From Nocardia cerradoensis NBRC 101014 (GTDB lineage Bacteria; Actinomycetota; Actinomycetes; Mycobacteriales; Mycobacteriaceae): a DNA stretch of 47,278 nucleotides. A model generated the notes under the pieces. That model was not told the origin of the DNA and searched no databases. It worked only from the letters and a program-made list of their open reading frames with translations. The stretch lies in NCBI RefSeq assembly GCF_000308535.1, contig NZ_BAFW01000053.1, positions 1 through 47,278 of the forward strand. The letters run 5' to 3'. Positions 25,170 to 32,723 of the stretch are shown piece by piece (the first letter of the stretch is position 1; every line of letters begins with the position of its first letter). The position numbers and the translations under genes were made by a program.

Positions 25170-26666
25170 ATCGGTGTTGATCCACACGGATTTGACCTCG
25201 AGGTATTCCTCCAGCGAATGCGGGCCCATCTCGCGTCCGTAGCCGCTCATCTTGTATCCGCCGAACGGCACCGCCGGATCGAACAGCAGCATGGTGTTGA
25301 CCCACACGGTGCCCGTCCGCAACCGTCCCGCCAGCCGGTGCGCGGTGCCGAGGTCGCGGGTCCAGATTCCGCCCGCCAGACCGTAATCGGAGTCGTTGGC
25401 CCGCTCGGCCACCTCGTCGAGGGTGTCGAACGGCAGCACGCAGGCGACCGGACCGAAGATCTCCTCGCGCGCGATCCGCATCTCGTCGCGCACATCCGCG
25501 AAGACCGTGGGCTCCACGAAGTAGCCGGCGGCGAGATCGCCGGTGGCGATTCGCGCCCCACCGGCGGTGGTGCGCGCGCCCTCGTCCGGGCCCACCGCCA
25601 GGTACTCGCACACCCGGGTCAACTGCTGCTGGGAAACCAGCGGGCCGATCCGGGTCCGCGGGTCCAGGCTGTTGCCGACGGTGAGCGAACTCGCGAAATC
25701 CGAGAGGCGATCGACGAATTCGGCGTAGACGGGCCGCTCGACGAAGATACGCGTTCCGGCACAACAGGTCTGGCCCGAATTCGAGAACACGCCCATGCCC
25801 GCGCCCGGCACCGCCTTGTCCAGATCGGCGTCGGCGAAGACCACATCGGGAGATTTACCGCCCAGCTCCACCGAGACGCGTTTGAGGGTGTCGGCGGAGG
25901 CGCGGATGATCTCGCGCCCCACCGCCGTCGAGCCGGTGAACGCGATCTTGTCCACGCCCGGATGTGTGGTCAATGCGGCGCCGACGGATTCGCCCTCGCC
26001 GGTCACGATATTCACCACGCCGTCGGGAATTCCGGTCTCGCTCAGCAATTCTCCGAGCCGCAGCGCGGCCAGGCTCGCCTCCTCGGCGGGTTTGAGGACG
26101 AGGGTGCAGCCGGTGGCCAGCACCGGAGCGATCTTCCACACCGCGTTCGCGACCGGGCGATTCCACGGCACGATCGCGGCGACGACCCCGACCGGCTCCT
26201 TGACCGTATAGCTGAACACCGAGCCCGGAATCGAATTCGGCAGTGTCTCACCGTGAATCTTGGTCGCCCAGCCCGCGTAGTACCGCAGTACCTCGGCCTC
26301 CCAGGCGCGCGAGCCCGGGCGGCGGCGGCCCAGCGGCGACCCCATATCCAGCGATTCGAGCAGCCGCAGTTCGTCGAAGTGCTCCTGAACCTTGTCCGCG
26401 AACGCCCACAGCAGGGCCTGGCGATCGCGCGGGGAGAACTGCTGCCAGGGGCCCACCAGTGCCGCGCGGGCCGCGGTGACCGCGCGGTCGGCGTCGACGG
26501 CGTCGGCGGCGGCCAGTTCGGCGATCACCGCACCGGTGGAGGGATCGATGCTGGTGAAGGTGCGCCCCGCGGCCGCGGCTTCCCACCGCCCGCCGATCAG
26601 CAGGCGTTTGGTGCGGCCGTCGAGGAATGCGGGCAGCGAGGCGAGCGCTCCGGTGCTTGTCGACAT
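25167..26666 (-). CDS. Aldehyde dehydrogenase, second copy
   Basis: A 499-residue ALDH with PWN (N169), LKPAEE (K192), ELGGKS (E268) and NSGQTCCAGTR, with the nucleophile at C301. It is more typical of broad-specificity betaine- or phenylacetaldehyde-type ALDHs than the first copy. The ATG at 26666 follows AGGAAGGA at 6 nt; upstream open frame to 26750 lacks a ribosome site and would run through the operator. It is transcribed divergently from the P450, each gene with its own operator. It oxidises an aldehyde to the acid, perhaps one produced by the P450 or alcohol dehydrogenase. Confidence 0.93.
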   Translation of the reverse strand: MSTSTGALASLPAFLDGRTKRLLIGGRWEAAAAGRTFTSIDPSTGAVIAELAAADAVDADRAVTAARAALVGPWQQFSPRDRQALLWAFADKVQEHFDELRLLESLDMGSPLGRRRPGSRAWEAEVLRYYAGWATKIHGETLPNSIPGSVFSYTVKEPVGVVAAIVPWNRPVANAVWKIAPVLATGCTLVLKPAEEASLAALRLGELLSETGIPDGVVNIVTGEGESVGAALTTHPGVDKIAFTGSTAVGREIIRASADTLKRVSVELGGKSPDVVFADADLDKAVPGAGMGVFSNSGQTCCAGTRIFVERPVYAEFVDRLSDFASSLTVGNSLDPRTRIGPLVSQQQLTRVCEYLAVGPDEGARTTAGGARIATGDLAAGYFVEPTVFADVRDEMRIAREEIFGPVACVLPFDTLDEVAERANDSDYGLAGGIWTRDLGTAHRLAGRLRTGTVWVNTMLLFDPAVPFGGYKMSGYGREMGPHSLEEYLEVKSVWINTD

Positions 26667-26719
26667 GGAGATCCTTCCTGACCACCGCGCATCGAGCGAG
26701 CCGGGCCGGACAGGTTGTG

Positions 26720-26733
26720 AGTAAGAACTTACT
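26720..26733. promoter_or_regulatory. Island operator site K
   Basis: AGTAAGAACTTACT is the best palindrome of the set (6-bp perfect arms, 2-nt centre), 53 nt upstream of the second aldehyde dehydrogenase start. Confidence 0.8.
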
Positions 26734-26772
26734 AACACATGGTAGTTCACCGCTTTCGATCGTCTGCTAGAA

Positions 26773-26786
26773 AGTGATCACTTACC
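26773..26786. promoter_or_regulatory. Island operator site L
   Basis: AGTGATCACTTACC, 51 nt upstream of the P450 start. It overlaps a perfect 12-bp palindrome, AAGTGATCACTT, at 26772-26783. Confidence 0.65.
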
Positions 26787-26837
26787 CTGTTAGTGTGAGT
26801 TGGCGCCCACTCGGTGCCCGAGCCGCCAGGGGAAACC

Positions 26838-28067
26838 ATGGAGAAGACAACGCCCAACGGCGTACGCCTGCCCGATGATTGGTGTCTGCGCCAGTTCGAC
26901 CACCTCTCGCCCGAACTCGCCGCCACGCTGCCCGAGACGATGGCCCGCATGCGCGAGCTGTGCCCGGTGGCCCACAGCGACCGATACGGCGGATTCTGGG
27001 TGGCCTCCGGATACGAGGAGGTGCTGAGCGTCGCGCAGAACTGGTCGGTGTTCAGCTCCGCGCACGGCCTCTCGGTCACCGGCACCAAGGGCGTGGTGCG
27101 CAACCTGCCCGTCGAGGTGGACCCGCCCGAGCAGCGCGCCTACAAGAGCCTCATCACCCCGTACTTCACACCCGCCGCGGTCGCCGACTGGGAACGGCCG
27201 ACGCGCGATCTGGTCACCCGCCTGCTCGACGGTTTCCTCGCCGACGGGCAGTGCGAATTCATGGACGCCTTCGCCCGGCCGCTGCCCAGCCTGGCGTTCT
27301 TCGAACTCGCCATCGGCGCGCCCGCCGATGAACTCGACACCGTATCGCGGCTGGCTTCGCGGTCGTCGATCCCCAACCATCCCGAGTCGCGTGAATGCTG
27401 GAAAGGCCTGTACGCCTGGGTCAAAGGTTTCCTCGCCGACCGGCGTGAACAACCGCCGCGCGGGGATGTGGTCGACGCGGTGCTGGCCGCCGAGATCGAC
27501 GGCGTACCACTGACCGAGGACGAAACCATCGGGGCGGTACAACTTCTCATCCTCGGCGGGCTCGAAACCACCGCCGGCGCACTCGGATTGATGGTCGAGC
27601 GGTTCTGCCGTGAGCCCGAGATTCCGCAGTTGCTGCGCGAACGCCCCGAGCTCATGCCGAAGGCCGTCGAGGAACTGCTGCGGCTGGATTCACCGTTCGT
27701 CTCGGTGGGCCGCACCGCGGTCCGCGAGACCGAATTGGCCGGACACACCATCGAATCCGGCGACAAGATGCTCATCCACTGGGCCTCGGCCAATCGTGAT
27801 GCCGGCGAATTCCCGGATCCGGACCGATTCGATCCGAACCGGACTCGCAACCGCCACTTCGCGTTCGGTGCGGGCCCGCATCGCTGTGCGGGCTCCAACC
27901 TCGCCCGCTTGAACCTGCGGGTGGCGCTGGAGGAGATCGTGCAACGCATGGATCGGATCGCCGTCCGGGACGGGGCGGAGATTCGATATCACGCCGGTCT
28001 CACCCGTTCGCCGCTCAGCCTGCCGATCACCTTCGTGGCCCGCGAACCGGATCGCACCGCGAGCTAG
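26838..28067 (+). CDS. Cytochrome P450
   Basis: A 409-residue soluble bacterial P450. The I-helix oxygen motif is GGLETT (240-245), the K-helix ExxR is E279-R282, and the haem loop is FAFGAGPHRCAG with the thiolate ligand C350. It should hydroxylate a hydrophobic substrate; which one is not evident. The ATG at 26838 follows AGGGGAA at 4 nt. It is divergent from the second aldehyde dehydrogenase and is the last operator-linked gene at the right of the island, closed by a hairpin directly behind the stop. The probable electron donor is the ferredoxin at 16677. Confidence 0.95.
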   Translation: MEKTTPNGVRLPDDWCLRQFDHLSPELAATLPETMARMRELCPVAHSDRYGGFWVASGYEEVLSVAQNWSVFSSAHGLSVTGTKGVVRNLPVEVDPPEQRAYKSLITPYFTPAAVADWERPTRDLVTRLLDGFLADGQCEFMDAFARPLPSLAFFELAIGAPADELDTVSRLASRSSIPNHPESRECWKGLYAWVKGFLADRREQPPRGDVVDAVLAAEIDGVPLTEDETIGAVQLLILGGLETTAGALGLMVERFCREPEIPQLLRERPELMPKAVEELLRLDSPFVSVGRTAVRETELAGHTIESGDKMLIHWASANRDAGEFPDPDRFDPNRTRNRHFAFGAGPHRCAGSNLARLNLRVALEEIVQRMDRIAVRDGAEIRYHAGLTRSPLSLPITFVAREPDRTAS

Positions 28068-28085
28068 ATCGGCCCGGCGGCCGAT
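28068..28085 (+). terminator. Hairpin directly after the P450 stop
   Basis: Perfect 7-bp stem ATCGGCC with GGCCGAT and CGGC loop, immediately after the stop codon. No T-run, but position and strength suit a terminator marking the right end of the regulon. Confidence 0.55.
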
Positions 28086-28178
28086 GGTTCGAGGTGGCGA
28101 AAAGCCCTTTCGCGCATGGTCGTCGATGGGAAGCCGGTGCGGTTGACGCGGTTTCGCCGAACCGTTTAGGTGAGCAAC

Positions 28179-28739
28179 ATGCGAATCGGTGGTGCGGGAA
28201 TCCTCGATGTGCTCGGCAGCCGCCGGACGGCGGTGGCGGTGCTGGCGACGATCACCGGCTTCTACTATCTGTTCGTCGCGATCACCAACTGCACCGATAC
28301 CGTCACCAACCGCCGGGGCGTGGGCGCCGTGCTGTCGATGCGGGCCACCATCCACAACCCGGGTACCGACTGGCGTGCGATCACCAACGGCAACATCGCG
28401 CTCGTCGTCTACATCCTCGTGGTGATCTGGGAATTCTCGATCGCCCTCGTGCTGCTGGCCGCCGCGGCCTGCTGGCTGCGGGAGCTGAGCGGTCGGCCAC
28501 GCCGGGTGCCGGTGCGGCCGGGCACCGCGGCGACGTTGTCCAGTATCGGCTGGACGATGGCGGTGCTGCTGTTCGCGGGGGCGTTTTTGACCGTGGGCGG
28601 GGAGTGGTTCCGGATGTGGGCGAACAAGGAGGTCAACGCCTCGTCGGCGGCGTTGCAGAACTTCCTGATCGCCGGGATCGGGCTGGTGCTGGTCCATCTG
28701 CCCGACTCGCCGCCGCGGGCCGCTGCGCCCTCGGAATGA
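28179..28739 (+). CDS. DUF2165 family small integral membrane protein
   Basis: A 186-residue protein with about four hydrophobic segments: around 18-37 (VAVLATITGFYYLFVAITN), 72-98 (NIALVVYILVVIWEFSIALVLLAAAA), 120-140 (SIGWTMAVLLFAGAFLTVGG) and 158-175 (FLIAGIGLVLVHL). The spacing and the GGEWF.MW motif fit DUF2165, a family with no assigned function. The ATG at 28179 is preferred because AGGTGAG precedes it; a GTG at 28170 is possible. It has no island operator and lies beyond the P450 terminator, so it is probably not part of the regulon. Confidence 0.75.
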   Translation: MRIGGAGILDVLGSRRTAVAVLATITGFYYLFVAITNCTDTVTNRRGVGAVLSMRATIHNPGTDWRAITNGNIALVVYILVVIWEFSIALVLLAAAACWLRELSGRPRRVPVRPGTAATLSSIGWTMAVLLFAGAFLTVGGEWFRMWANKEVNASSAALQNFLIAGIGLVLVHLPDSPPRAAAPSE

Positions 28740-28788
28740 ACTGCGGCCGTTCGGGAACAGGGCCTCACCACCTCGGGTTGCAGCCCGT

Positions 28789-29208
28789 ATGGAACTCGAC
28801 ACCGCGCTCGACTTCGCGCGTACGACCTCGCGGTCCGTCCTGACCACCGTGCGCCGCAACGGCCGCCCGCAGCTGTCCAACGTCACGCACTGGGTCGCGC
28901 CGGACGGCATCGTCCGGATCTCCATCACCGCGGATCGGGCCAAGTACGCCAATCTGCGCCGCGAGCCGTGGGCGGCCCTGCACGTCACGCGCGACGACTT
29001 CTGGGCCTACGCCGTCCTGGAGGCCGATGTCGAACTGACCCCGGTGGCCGCGAGCACCGACGACGCCACCGTGGAGGAGTTGATCGCGTACTACCGCGCG
29101 CTCAGCGGCGAGCACCCGGACTGGGCGGACTACCGCCGCGCGATGGTCGCCGACCGCCGCGTGATCGCGCGTCTGCATCCCACCCGCGCCTACGGCATGC
29201 TGCCCTGA
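28789..29208 (+). CDS. PPOX-class F420-dependent oxidoreductase/biliverdin reductase-like protein
   Basis: A 139-residue split beta-barrel protein with the typical start LDFARTTSRSVLTTVRRNGRPQLSNVTH, then ITADRAKYANLRREPWAALHV and the C-terminal RLHPTRAYGM. Small actinobacterial members bind F420 or FMN and reduce varied substrates, including biliverdin or quinones; the substrate is unknown. There is no strong ribosome site before the ATG. Its 3' end overlaps the convergent crotonase gene by 19 bp. No operator is seen. Confidence 0.87.
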   Translation: MELDTALDFARTTSRSVLTTVRRNGRPQLSNVTHWVAPDGIVRISITADRAKYANLRREPWAALHVTRDDFWAYAVLEADVELTPVAASTDDATVEELIAYYRALSGEHPDWADYRRAMVADRRVIARLHPTRAYGMLP

Positions 29209-30005
29209 GGACGGCGTTCCCCGGAGGTGGCTAGCGCCTCGGGAATCCATTGCGGCGCACGCTTTTCCATGAAGGCGCGCATTCCCTCCCGCGGTTCCGG
29301 CGAGGTTTCCAGGGCCAGGAACATGGTCTGGTAGTCGATGCTGCCGTAGCGCTCGTTCAGCATGCGCTTCACGTGGGCGCGGGCCTGCGGCGCGGTCTGC
29401 AGGATCTCGGTGACGGCCGCGACGGCCTCCGCGCGCAGCCGTTCGTGTGCCACCACCCGGCTGATGACCCCGAGACGCTGCGCCTCGGCGGCATCGAACC
29501 GCCGCGCCGACAACAGCAGGTCGCGAGCGACCGCCACACCGACGTGGGCGGGCAGCACCGCGGCGTAGGTGGCGTCGGGAATGCCACGCAACAGCTCCGG
29601 CACCCGGAACACCGCCCGCTCGCTGGCGACCGCGATATCGGACATCATCGCGATGAGCAGACCGCCCGCCTGGCAGATGCCGTTCACCGCCGACACGACC
29701 GGGGCGCGGCTGTCCCGAATGGCGAGGAAGGGCAGCACATCCTGGCCGGACAATTCCGGCGGCAAGGCGTCACCGGGCTCGGCGCGCCCGCCCAGGTCGC
29801 CGCCCGGCGCGAACACGTCGTCGGTGCCCGTGATGATCAACGCCGCCAGGTCCGGATCCGAATTGACCAGGTGGACAGCGCGTTTGATGCCGAAATACAT
29901 CGCCGGGGTCAGCGCGTTGCGCGCCGCGGGCCGGTCGATCACGCACCAGCCGATCACGCCGTCACGCTCGAATCGCAGTCCCGCTGCCCCGAGATCGTCG
30001 CTCAT
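29190..30005 (-). CDS. Enoyl-CoA hydratase/isomerase (crotonase) family protein, variant active site
   Basis: A 271-residue crotonase. The oxyanion-hole segments are FAPGGDL (about 65-71) and NGICQAGG (about 108-115). Aligned to the classical hydratase, the second catalytic Glu is kept (E137 in PELLRG) but the first is Leu 117 (AGGLLIAMMSD replaces GGCELAMMCD), so simple hydration is doubtful; isomerase, dehalogenase or other crotonase chemistry is possible. The ATG at 30005 has only a weak ribosome site. It is transcribed alone and not linked to the island operator. Confidence 0.87.
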   Translation of the reverse strand: MSDDLGAAGLRFERDGVIGWCVIDRPAARNALTPAMYFGIKRAVHLVNSDPDLAALIITGTDDVFAPGGDLGGRAEPGDALPPELSGQDVLPFLAIRDSRAPVVSAVNGICQAGGLLIAMMSDIAVASERAVFRVPELLRGIPDATYAAVLPAHVGVAVARDLLLSARRFDAAEAQRLGVISRVVAHERLRAEAVAAVTEILQTAPQARAHVKRMLNERYGSIDYQTMFLALETSPEPREGMRAFMEKRAPQWIPEALATSGERRPQGSMP

Positions 30006-30142
30006 GGTGGAAGAATAGCAATCTCCCTTTTCGGATACCCGATTCTTGCCGGGGCCGATTCGACTTCACCGGCGCATAACCTTGCGGCAACATTCGACAT
30101 GCATGCTGGGCCCCTCCGCTGAATCGAAAGGTAAGAACCCGA

Positions 30143-30208
30143 ATGGACTTTCTGACTGTGCTCGTGGACATGTTGGCTGCGCTGGGGGCCAGCGGTAGCG
30201 CGGCCTGA
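30143..30208 (+). CDS. Possible small ORF, 21-residue hydrophobic peptide
   Basis: ATG to TGA encodes MDFLTVLVDMLAALGASGSA plus one more Ala. The first 15 residues would form a hydrophobic helix with two Asp; the tail is Gly/Ser/Ala. GAAAGG lies about 11 nt upstream, a modest ribosome site. It is followed 21 nt after its stop by a perfect 13-bp hairpin, so a short transcript covering just this ORF is plausible. No family is recognised. It could equally be an sRNA or untranslated leader. It is included because coding-like composition, start signal and terminator coincide. Confidence 0.4.
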   Translation: MDFLTVLVDMLAALGASGSAA

Positions 30209-30229
30209 CCACCCATCACGACACACCCC

Positions 30230-30258
30230 GGCCCACCACATCACGGATGTGGTGGGCC
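30230..30258. terminator. Strong 13-bp perfect hairpin
   Basis: GGCCCACCACATC, loop ACG, then its exact complement. It lies between the small ORF and the convergent GH15 gene, so it may stop transcripts in both directions. No T-run. Confidence 0.75.
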
Positions 30259-30324
30259 GCAGGCGTTCGAGGGGCGTGCGTCGAACGCTGGATCGTCACG
30301 TGTCAGGAAGAACCAGACGCGGGA

Positions 30325-32151
30325 TCATGACGCACCCGCCTTCGCTCGCGCGAGTTTCACCCCGCTGGAAATGATGCCGATATGACTGAACGCCTGCGGG
30401 AAGTTACCCATGAACGCGCCGGTCGTCGGGTCGATCTGCTCGGCGAGCAGGCCCACGGTGCTCGCGCGGGCGCACAGGGAGGTGTAGAGCCGCTCGGCGT
30501 CCTCGAGCCGTCCCTGAGCGGTGAGGTTGTCGACCAGCCAGAAACTGCACAGCAGGAACGCGCCCTCGTTTCCGGGCAGGCCGTCCGGTGATTCCTCGTG
30601 CAGATAGCGATACAGCAGACCGTCGCCGGCGCCCAGCCGATCCGCCACCGCGGCGGTCGTCGCCGTCATACGAGGGTGATCGGCGGGAACGACGCGGCGC
30701 AACGGCAGCGCCAGCAGGCTCGCATCCAGTTCGCCGCCACCGTCGAGATGGGCGCTCAGGGTCTGGGCCCGTTCGTCCCACGAGTTCTTCAGGATGGCCT
30801 CGCGAATCTCGTTCGCGGTGCTGCGCCACATCCCGACGGGGCCGGGCAGGTCGAATCGTTCCCCGATCGACGCGGCGCGATGCAGTGCCACCTGGCACAG
30901 CGCCGCGGAATAGGTGAAAACCCGCCCCGCGCTGCGCACTTCCCAGATCCCCTGATCCGGCTCCTGCCACGATCGGCCCGCCGCCTCGGCCAGATCGGAC
31001 AGATTCGACCACAGCACCGGCTGCAACTCCCCGCCCGTGCGCAGCCATTGGTCGGCGCAATCGAGGATCTCGCCGTAGACGTCGTGCTGGCGCTGATCGG
31101 TGGCGCCGTTGCCCCAGCGCACCGGGCCGCTCGCGCGGTAGCCCTCCAGGCCGGTGTCGACCAACTCGTCCGGTACCGGATCACCGTCGATGTCGTACAT
31201 GATGCGCGGCTCGCCGCTGCGCTCGAACGCGTCGAGCACCCAGCCGAGAAAGGCGTCGGCCTCGTTGCGAAAACCGATGCGGCGCAGGGCGTAGACGGCA
31301 TACGAGGCGTCGCGGATCCACACGTAGCGGTAGTCCCAGTTGCGGACCCCGCCGATCGGCGCCGGCAGCGACGAGGTGGGTGCCGCGACGACGGATCCGC
31401 TCACCCAGTGATCGCAGAGTTTGAGGGTGATCGCGGACCGTCGGACCAGTGCCTGTTCGGGGCCGTCGTAGGTGCACGTCCGCATCCACGACCGCCATGC
31501 ATCGGCGGTGTGGCGCAGCATCGCCTCGGCGTCGAAGCGATGGTGACGGTGGAAGCGTCCCCACGACAGCACCAGCTCCAGCCGCTCGCCCTGCGCCAGG
31601 TCGACGGTGGTGTGCACGCCGTCCAGCGGCCGGTCGGCGCGCAGATGCAGCCGCAGGTTCGGCTGGGACGCGACCCGGATCTCCAGCCCGCTGAGCACCG
31701 GCCGCAACTGCGCACCGCCCTGCGGGGCGATCTCCACCGACACCCGCACATGCCCGCTCACGACGATCGCGGAGCGAACCAGTTCCGAGCGATCGGCGGG
31801 CGCGTCGTCGCCGAGGTCCGAGCCGGGGCGCACCACCATGGCATCGGTCACTCGGAGAACGCCGGTGGCGCTGCGTAATTCGGTCTCCAGCACGCCGGTG
31901 TCCGGCTGATAGCGCTGGCGGCCTTCCAGCGGATCGATCGGCGCGACGGTGAAATGACCCCCGCGCGCACGGTCGAGCAGCCCGCAGAACAGTGGTTGGG
32001 CATCGAAGCGCGGCAGGCACAGCCACGGGATCGAACCGTCCACCCCGACCAGCGCGGCCGTCGTACCGTCTCCGATCAGCCCGTAGTCCTCCAGCGGGAG
32101 ATACCCCTCGTTCCGGTGGATCGGCCGGAACGGTGGATCGGGATCGTGCAC
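30325..32151 (-). CDS. Glycoside hydrolase family 15 (trehalase/glucoamylase-like)
   Basis: A 608-residue GH15 enzyme. The N-terminal beta-sandwich opens with YLPLEDYGLIGDGTTAALVGVDGSIPWLCLPRFD. The (alpha/alpha)6 barrel contains GGVRNWDYRYVWIRDASYAVYAL, GLEGYRASGPVRWGN, DVYGEILD, and the late catalytic segment LPGNEGAFLLCSFWLVDNL. Actinobacterial members include the mycobacterial GH15 trehalase as well as glucan glucosidases, so trehalose or alpha-glucan hydrolysis in the cytoplasm is likely. The start is the GTG at 32151 with GAAGGGG 5 nt before it; the frame runs on to a TTG at 32187 without better signals. Confidence 0.9.
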   Translation of the reverse strand: MHDPDPPFRPIHRNEGYLPLEDYGLIGDGTTAALVGVDGSIPWLCLPRFDAQPLFCGLLDRARGGHFTVAPIDPLEGRQRYQPDTGVLETELRSATGVLRVTDAMVVRPGSDLGDDAPADRSELVRSAIVVSGHVRVSVEIAPQGGAQLRPVLSGLEIRVASQPNLRLHLRADRPLDGVHTTVDLAQGERLELVLSWGRFHRHHRFDAEAMLRHTADAWRSWMRTCTYDGPEQALVRRSAITLKLCDHWVSGSVVAAPTSSLPAPIGGVRNWDYRYVWIRDASYAVYALRRIGFRNEADAFLGWVLDAFERSGEPRIMYDIDGDPVPDELVDTGLEGYRASGPVRWGNGATDQRQHDVYGEILDCADQWLRTGGELQPVLWSNLSDLAEAAGRSWQEPDQGIWEVRSAGRVFTYSAALCQVALHRAASIGERFDLPGPVGMWRSTANEIREAILKNSWDERAQTLSAHLDGGGELDASLLALPLRRVVPADHPRMTATTAAVADRLGAGDGLLYRYLHEESPDGLPGNEGAFLLCSFWLVDNLTAQGRLEDAERLYTSLCARASTVGLLAEQIDPTTGAFMGNFPQAFSHIGIISSGVKLARAKAGAS

Positions 32152-32468
32152 GCCATCCCCTTCCACGAATGGAACGCCCGGCGACAACTAGAGGGGAGGC
32201 TATCAGCTGGCATCCGCTCGGAAAGCGGAACCGAGCGGCCGATATCTGCTCGAAATGCCGAGCTTGTCACTCGGCTGGCTAACGCAAACGCAGCGGTGGT
32301 CGCAGGCGCCGCGGGGGGATCGCGGACCGGGTGTCGACGGTCTCGGGGGCGAGCTGCCCGACGCGGCCTGTGTGTCCCGAATCCGGCACGAAACTTCTGT
32401 GTTTGAGCGTTGAACCGTTTGGGTAACCACAGCCCAACCCGAAATGCGCGCAGGTTGGACCGACAAAG
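32152..32468. other. Intergenic region upstream of the GH15 gene
   Basis: 317 bp without a supported gene, between the GH15 start and the 3' end of tRNA-Arg. It should hold the GH15 promoter. A perfect 8-bp inverted repeat (CCGCTCGG, 9-nt spacer, CCGAGCGG) at 32214-32238 may be an operator or leader hairpin. CCAACC/GGTTGG at 32434-32458 is a weak candidate tRNA terminator. Confidence 0.5.
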
Positions 32469-32542
32469 CGCCCCCGGCAGGAATCGAACCTGCGACCTAG
32501 GGATTAGAAGGCCCTTGCTCTATCCAACTGAGCTACGGAGGC
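32469..32542 (-). tRNA. tRNA-Arg (anticodon UCU)
   Basis: A complete cloverleaf on the minus strand: acceptor stem GCCTCCG with CGGGGGC, D-arm GCTC..GAGC, anticodon loop CTTCTAA giving TCT, and T-arm GCAGG-TTCGATT-CCTGC. It decodes AGA. The 3' CCA is not encoded. The anticodon stem has a C-T mismatch at its loop end. The upstream 180 bp towards the CopD-CtaG gene should carry its promoter. Confidence 0.95.
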
Positions 32543-32723
32543 ATGGCAGTACCAAACACCATGCCCGGTTTGGGGCAGCGTGTCCAGCGAGTTGATTATA
32601 GCGAGCGTCCAGATCCGTGCTGGTCATCGACAACGCCGTGTGCGACTGTCGGCCTCGTCACAGTGAGCGGGCCGATTCGGGGCCGGAAGGCTGTGAGGTG
32701 GGCCGCCAACTACGCTGAATAGT

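Noticed and set aside
1..28067. Secondary-metabolite or steroid-degradation cluster
   Set aside because: No polyketide or peptide synthetase, and none of the sterol hallmark genes (kshA, kstD, hsa, mce, fadE) is present; generic CoA-dependent catabolism fits better.
32469..32542. tRNA-Arg as an integration site for a mobile element
   Set aside because: No integrase gene, no repeated 3' tRNA fragment was noticed, and the flanking genes are ordinary chromosomal ones.
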